From JAUVPY01 sp034412795 (GTDB lineage: Bacteria; Chloroflexota; Anaerolineae; 4572-78; NAK82): a DNA stretch of 64,000 nucleotides. Location of the stretch: contig DAOUMD010000099.1 of the NCBI GenBank assembly GCA_034412795.1, forward strand, positions 1 to 64,000. Reading direction: 5' to 3'. The notes beneath the pieces are model-generated. The model saw nothing but the letters and a program-made list of their open reading frames with translations, ran no database searches and had not been told where the DNA came from. Positions 60,015-64,000 of the stretch are shown here, piece by piece. The translations under genes and the position numbers were made by a program. How positions within the stretch are numbered: position 1 is the stretch's first letter; each line of letters starts with the position of its first letter.

Positions 60015-61427
60015 ATGACAAGTTTTGACGAGTATTATAACCGGAAGATGAATGAGCCAACTAAACGCACTGGACAAGCTACTGGTGCCACCCCTAACAA
60101 AGTCTTGCCCCAGAACATAGAAGCTGAAGAAGCTGTGCTGGGGTCCTTGCTGATCGACCCGGACGCCATAATCCGTGTCGCCACTTTCTTGCAGCCAGAT
60201 GATTTTTACGTGCAGCGGAACGGCTGGATCTACGAGGCCATCCGTGACCTGCACGAACGGCGCGAGCCGGCCGACCTGGTGACGCTGACCGACGAATTGG
60301 ATCGCAGGGAACACCTGGCTGAGATTGGTGGTCCTCCTTACTTGACCACCTTGATCAACGCTACACCAACCAGTATCCACGTAGAATACTACGCTCGTAT
60401 CGTCGAGCGCACCGCCATCCTGCGGAGACTGATTGATGCAGCGGGTCAGATTGCCAAACTGGCCTACCAGGACGTGGACGATGTGGATGAGGTGGTAGAC
60501 CGGGCCGAGTCCATCATCTTCGGCGTCTCAGAGAAGCGGGCGTCTCGCGATCTGGTCCCCATTCGCCAGGTGCTCGACGAATTCTACGACCGCATCGAAT
60601 ACCTATTCGCTCACCAGGGGGAGATCATCGGCGTCCCCACCGGCCTGGCCGATCTCGACAAGCTGCTGGGAGGCTTCCAGCGTTCGGATCTGATCATCAT
60701 TGCTGGCCGGCCCGGCATGGGCAAGACGTCACTGGCTCTTTCCATCGCGCTGCAGGCCGCGCGCAAATGGGACAAGCGGGTAGGCATCTTCAGCCTGGAG
60801 ATGAGCAATGAGCAAGTAGTGCAGCGTCTGGTCAGCGCCGAGACCGGCATTGACAGCCAACGGCTGCGCCTGGGCAACATTCACGAAGACGAATGGTCCA
60901 CCCTCGTCCAAGCTACCAGCTTGCTGTCCAACTCCCAAATATATATCGACGACACCCCTGCCATCTCGGCACTGGAGATGCGTACCAAGACCCGTCGACT
61001 CCACGCCGAACATGGGCTGGATATGATCATCGTCGATTACCTGCAACTGATGCGCGGCGACTTCCGCTCCGAAAACCGAGTGCAGGAAATCAGCTTCATT
61101 TCTCGTTCGCTCAAAGGGTTGGCACGCGAGTTGAACATCCCGGTGGTGGCCCTCAGCCAGCTCTCGCGTGCCGTTGAGTCGCGCCACGACAAGCGGCCCA
61201 TGCTCTCGGACCTGCGAGAGAGTGGTAGCATTGAGCAGGACGCAGACGTGGTAACGTTTGTGTACCGGGATGAGATATACAACCCAGATACCGAATTTCC
61301 CAGCATCGCCGAGCTTCGCGTTGCTAAGCACCGCAGCGGACCCACGGGTATTTTCTCGGTATACTTTAAGAAGGAACTGGCGCAATTCGTTGATCTGGAA
61401 ATACGCCGTGAACCGTTGGAATATTAG
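60015..61427 (+). CDS. dnaB: Replicative DNA helicase
   Basis: Hexameric 5'-3' helicase at the replication fork, about 470 residues. The N-terminal domain starts LPQNIEAEEAVLGSLLIDPD, the linker ends near 190, and the RecA-like domain has Walker A GRPGMGKTSLALS, IFSLEMSNEQVVQRL, Walker B MIIVDYLQLM, DLRESGSIEQDADVV and the arginine-finger region KHRSGPTG. The start is uncertain: TTG 59988, ATG 60015 and ATG 60048 all lack a good ribosome site, and the first is partly repeat DNA; 60015 is used. It heads a cluster with a DnaD-like and a DnaC-like gene. Confidence 0.93.
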   Translation: MTSFDEYYNRKMNEPTKRTGQATGATPNKVLPQNIEAEEAVLGSLLIDPDAIIRVATFLQPDDFYVQRNGWIYEAIRDLHERREPADLVTLTDELDRREHLAEIGGPPYLTTLINATPTSIHVEYYARIVERTAILRRLIDAAGQIAKLAYQDVDDVDEVVDRAESIIFGVSEKRASRDLVPIRQVLDEFYDRIEYLFAHQGEIIGVPTGLADLDKLLGGFQRSDLIIIAGRPGMGKTSLALSIALQAARKWDKRVGIFSLEMSNEQVVQRLVSAETGIDSQRLRLGNIHEDEWSTLVQATSLLSNSQIYIDDTPAISALEMRTKTRRLHAEHGLDMIIVDYLQLMRGDFRSENRVQEISFISRSLKGLARELNIPVVALSQLSRAVESRHDKRPMLSDLRESGSIEQDADVVTFVYRDEIYNPDTEFPSIAELRVAKHRSGPTGIFSVYFKKELAQFVDLEIRREPLEY

Positions 61428-61450
61428 AGTTCAAATACCAAATGGTAAAG

Positions 61451-61552
61451 TAACTACTCAGCCTGATGGTTGCAGATATGTATCTGCAACCCATAATCGG
61501 CGGATGTATATCCGCAAATACCCATTACGGTTGAATAACCGTAACGATCAGC
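61451..61552. mobile_element. MITE-like element, copy 2 of the 120-bp type (one end shortened)
   Basis: It matches the reverse complement of 5962-6063 at about 100 of 102 bases. The left end TAACTACTCAG is kept; the last 18 bases of the other end are absent. Flanks AATGGTAAAG (61441-61450) and AATGGTAATA (61553-61562) agree at eight of ten positions, a likely target duplication. It lies between dnaB and the DnaD-like gene. Confidence 0.75.
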
Positions 61553-61578
61553 AATGGTAATAATGTGGCAAATAGCAA

Positions 61579-62286
61579 ATGGTGAATGGCAAGTTTGAAG
61601 GATTTCCGGCCGGAGAGTTACGTTTTACTTCGGTGCCGGATCTCTTCTTCGCCGAACTGCTGCCGGCCATAGACGACTTGGCCGAACTGAAGGTAACACT
61701 ACACGTGATCTGGCTGCGGCAGCGAGAGGGAAAGCAGGTGGTCACCCATGCTGAGTTGGCTGCCGACGAAACGCTGGCGCATGGGCTTAGAGCACTGGGC
61801 AATGACCCAGAATCGGTCCTGGCGCAAGGGTTGGCACGAGCGGTGGCGCGGGGATCGCTGCTGCACGCCAGCATTGAGGGTGAGGCGGGCCATCAAGACG
61901 TTTACCTGCTCAACAGCGAGGGCGGGCGACAGACGCTGGCACACATCCAGAGTGGCGAAGTAGGCACGCTGGGCGCGGTGGCCGTAGATCGGCCCTCGGC
62001 GGAACCGCAGCCCAATATCTTCCAGTTGTACGAAGACAACATCGGCCTGCTCTCCCCTATTCTGGCCGACGAATTGCGTGATGCAGAGGAAAGCTACCCG
62101 GCTAGCTGGATTGAAGATGCCTTCCGTATCGCAGTCGCCCAAAACGTCCGCAAGTGGCGTTATATTCAAGCTATCTTGGAACGATGGTCAACTGAAGGTA
62201 AGGATGATGGAACACGTCAGCCAGACACTGAGACAAAGCAACGCTGGTTTACCGACGACGAGTTTGACCTCTACTTCGAACACTGA
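61579..62286 (+). CDS. DnaD-like replication initiation protein
   Basis: 235 residues. The N-terminal winged-helix-like part (about 1-90; FAELLPAIDDLAELKVTLHV, VTHAELAADETLAHGLRALG) is followed by a DnaD C-terminal domain (about 147-205: NIFQLYEDNIGLLSPILADE, YPASWIEDAFRIAVAQNVRK, WRYIQAILERW). The YIQAIL-W pattern is the DnaD/DnaB' (Firmicutes-type) hallmark. It would assist origin remodelling and helicase loading. The gene overlaps the next one by 83 bases, showing a tight link with the loader. Confidence 0.87.
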   Translation: MVNGKFEGFPAGELRFTSVPDLFFAELLPAIDDLAELKVTLHVIWLRQREGKQVVTHAELAADETLAHGLRALGNDPESVLAQGLARAVARGSLLHASIEGEAGHQDVYLLNSEGGRQTLAHIQSGEVGTLGAVAVDRPSAEPQPNIFQLYEDNIGLLSPILADELRDAEESYPASWIEDAFRIAVAQNVRKWRYIQAILERWSTEGKDDGTRQPDTETKQRWFTDDEFDLYFEH

Positions 62287-63670
62287 TCAACCGTCCGAAT
62301 CGGCAAATCAACAAAAGAGCAAACCAGCAAATGAAGAGTCGCCCCCTTCTTCAGGCGCGCAGGCCTCCTGCCCGAGTTGTGGGGGTGCCGGGTACTTGCG
62401 TGAGGACGTGCCGGTGGGACATCCTCACTTCGGGAGAATTGTTCCCTGCCAGTGCGAGCGAGCTAAATTGGAAGCACGGCGACTGTCGGACCTGCGTGCA
62501 GTTAGCAATCTAGATTCATTGGCACGCCATATCTTTGATAGCTTCAAACCCGATCTAGATCTCAGTGCAAATCAGCGCATGAGTCTACGCCTGGCTTATG
62601 ATGCCGCCCGTGCCTTCGCTGAGGAGCCCCAGGGATGGCTGATGCTCTTGGGAGAGTACGGCTGCGGCAAAACCCACCTGGCGGCGGCGATTGCCAACGA
62701 GCAGATAGCACGGGGACAGCCGGCCCTGTTCGTAGTAGTGCCTGATCTACTTGACCATCTGCGCGCTGCCTACAGCCCTCACAGTCCTACTACTTACGAT
62801 GAACGATTCGACCAGGTGCGTAACGCACCGTTGCTCATCCTGGACGACCTGGGCGCTCAATACAGCACCGAGTGGGCGCAGGAGAAGCTATTCCAGATAT
62901 TTAACTATCGCTACAATTCCCGCCTGCCAACCGTGATCACCTCAAATATCGATTTGGAAGCCATAGACATCCGCATCCGATCGCGTTTGATCGATCCTGA
63001 CCTTGTGCAGATCTGCACCATCCTGGCTCCAGACTTCCGAAGCGGCGGCGCCCACCAGATCGCCTCGGAGTTGTCAAGCCTTGACCTACACGAAGATCAG
63101 ACCTTTGATAGTTTCAACTTACGTGAAAAGGAACTCAATGCCGACCAAGCGACCAGTCTGCAACAAGCCTTCACTTTTGCTCGTAACTACGCCAAGGACC
63201 CGGAAGACTGGTTATTGCTGGCTGGCGGCTACGGCTGCGGCAAGACGCATCTTGCAGCGGCTATCGCCAACGAACGTGTGAGTCAGGGACACCCAGCCCT
63301 CTTCATTGTCGTGCCCGATCTGCTCGACCATCTGCGAGCAACGTACGCCCCTGACAGCTCCATCACTTATGACGAACGCCTAGGTGAAATTCGCAACGCG
63401 TCGTTGCTCATCCTGGACGACCTGGGCACCCAAAGCGCCACCCCCTGGGCGCAAGAGAAGCTGTACCAGATATTCAATCATCGCTATAATGCCCGTCTAC
63501 CGACCGTCATCACCACTACCGATAATGTCGATGCTATTGACGAACGGCTCAAGTCGCGTCTCCTCGACCGGGCGCGCTGCACCAATCTCCTTATCCAAGC
63601 CCCCAGTTATCGCGGATCCGAGGCACGCGTCTGGCAGCACCCCGGGCGAATGACACGTCGGCGGCGGTGA
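62204..63670 (+). CDS. DnaC/DnaI-like helicase loader with two tandem AAA+ domains
   Basis: 488 residues from ATG 62204. An N-terminal zinc ribbon (CPSCGG at 56-61 and CQC at 82-84) leads to AAA+ domain 1 (about 107-275; Walker A EYGCGKTHLAAAIANE, Walker B LLILDDLGA) and AAA+ domain 2 (about 300-470; Walker A GYGCGKTHLAAAIANE, Walker B LLILDDLGT, both complete). The two ATPase domains are close copies. DnaC/DnaI/IstB loaders have one such domain, so this is an internal duplication. It would load the DnaB helicase encoded two genes upstream, with DnaD. Overlap with the DnaD gene suggests coupled translation. An IstB transposition role is less likely: no transposase is near. Confidence 0.9.
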   Translation: MMEHVSQTLRQSNAGLPTTSLTSTSNTDQPSESANQQKSKPANEESPPSSGAQASCPSCGGAGYLREDVPVGHPHFGRIVPCQCERAKLEARRLSDLRAVSNLDSLARHIFDSFKPDLDLSANQRMSLRLAYDAARAFAEEPQGWLMLLGEYGCGKTHLAAAIANEQIARGQPALFVVVPDLLDHLRAAYSPHSPTTYDERFDQVRNAPLLILDDLGAQYSTEWAQEKLFQIFNYRYNSRLPTVITSNIDLEAIDIRIRSRLIDPDLVQICTILAPDFRSGGAHQIASELSSLDLHEDQTFDSFNLREKELNADQATSLQQAFTFARNYAKDPEDWLLLAGGYGCGKTHLAAAIANERVSQGHPALFIVVPDLLDHLRATYAPDSSITYDERLGEIRNASLLILDDLGTQSATPWAQEKLYQIFNHRYNARLPTVITTTDNVDAIDERLKSRLLDRARCTNLLIQAPSYRGSEARVWQHPGRMTRRRR

Positions 63671-63824
63671 CGGACACCTTGAACCGCTGAAGACACCGAA
63701 TAACGCAGAAACCGCTGAAGTTTGTGGGGCGGGTAGGTCTTTGACCATACCCATCCTTTTTTGTAAGCTCAGGTCCCTGAAATAAGGAACGCCACTCTGT
63801 CACCCGTACCCTACCCCCGCACAA

Positions 63825-63862
63825 AGAATGACCGCCGCAACCAAAATTGCAGCGGTCATTCT
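63825..63862. terminator. Hairpin, probable terminator of a minus-strand gene
   Basis: AGAATGACCGC/GCGGTCATTCT stem with an inner GCAA/TTGC pairing. It lies 56 bases after the stop of the partial gene at 63918. The T-run is weak on both strands. Confidence 0.5.
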
Positions 63863-63917
63863 AATTCTTCTACGGGGAAGTAGCTTCTACAGAGAGCCCA
63901 GCGGGTGTCAGCTTTAT

Positions 63918-64000
63918 CTACTCTGACCCGCCAACGGGCACAGCGGCAGCGCCCGTCTCCATATCGGCTAACTCGGGTGCCTTGCGCTTGCTCTGCCAGA
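63918..64000 (-). CDS. C-terminal end of an unknown protein, cut by the window edge
   Basis: The last 26 codons read WQSKRKAPELADMETGAAAV and PVGGSE followed by TAG at 63918-63920. The start is outside the window. A polar, flexible tail with no signature; family unknown. A hairpin follows 56 bases downstream. Confidence 0.4.
   Translation of the reverse strand, partial: WQSKRKAPELADMETGAAAVPVGGSE

Noticed and set aside
62204..63670. IstB helper of an IS21-type transposon
   Set aside because: No IstA transposase is adjacent and the gene overlaps a DnaD-like gene downstream of dnaB, which fits a helicase loader better.

Overview
The window looks like a chromosomal segment of an uncultured member of the phylum Chloroflexota (Anaerolineae-like). 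This is inferred from moderately high GC, Pro/Thr-rich surface proteins with conserved hydrophobic C-terminal tails, NB-ARC/TPR and pentapeptide proteins, a DnaB-DnaD-DnaC replication cluster, many short palindromic repeats and sigma70-type promoters. No rRNA, CRISPR array or complete insertion sequence was seen. One tRNA (Val, CAC) is present.

Left part (1-10958, minus strand). A catabolic operon is read right to left: GntR/UTRA repressor, DhnA/LsrF-type aldolase, cupin, FGGY sugar kinase, NAD-dependent sugar epimerase/dehydratase, E1alpha, E1beta and E2 of a 2-oxoacid or acetoin dehydrogenase complex, a sugar-binding lipoprotein and a sugar ABC permease cut by the window edge. Several junctions overlap (ATGA or TAATG). 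Together they suggest uptake, phosphorylation and aldol or thiolytic cleavage of an unknown polyol or ketose, with the acyl product passed to CoA. The repressor faces a TrmB-type regulator (11173) across a region with two clear sigma70 promoters.

Middle left (11890-26304). Two P2-type cation ATPases, two SAM methyltransferases, a Phd antitoxin with a decayed PIN toxin, a phosphofructokinase of predicted pyrophosphate type, a decayed TIR-STAND gene, a PEP-hydrolase-like/UPF0261 pair, and a branched-chain aminotransferase overlapping a short-chain dehydrogenase.

Accessory region (about 26360-35740). A holin-like cluster, a Zn-finger/pentapeptide protein ending in a degenerate two-TM channel-like domain, an NB-ARC/TPR STAND protein co-directional with an XRE regulator, small orphan genes, and a frameshifted tyrosine recombinase just 3' of tRNA-Val. 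This has the look of an integrated element.

Right part (35859-64000). Housekeeping genes (holA, hisE, galE, DUF151 nuclease, dnaB, dnaD-like, a double-AAA+ dnaC-like loader) are mixed with envelope and signalling genes: DUF350, DUF2007, an SH3 protein, twin beta-helix surface proteins, a MoxR/VWA pair, a CNMP-domain protein, an SpoIIE-type phosphatase and Thr/Pro-linker membrane proteins. Two pseudogenes (aldo/keto reductase and GntR) sit at 42.0-43.0 kb.

The most striking feature is the density of palindromic, MITE-like elements of at least ten kinds. Three copies of a 146-bp element each carry 11-bp target duplications, and one is inserted in an older element of which an intact copy lies 3 kb away. 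A 120-bp element has split the epimerase-E1alpha junction and supplies the epimerase stop codon.

Gene-free stretches over 300 bases and their content: 21331-21720 (element 21346-21502; nothing else seen), 24010-24430 (24-bp-arm hairpin), 27616-27931 (inverted repeat), 32811-33616 (terminator, hairpin, element, promoter), 34259-34647 (terminator, hairpin, element), 38577-38963 (nested palindromes), 40609-41099 (terminator for the SH3 gene, nothing else), 47189-47668 (element 47246-47366 and a C/T-rich simple repeat near 47400-47465), 53792-54105 (tRNA-like fragment and element), 56792-57164 (three elements), 59560-60014 (terminator, promoter, repeat).
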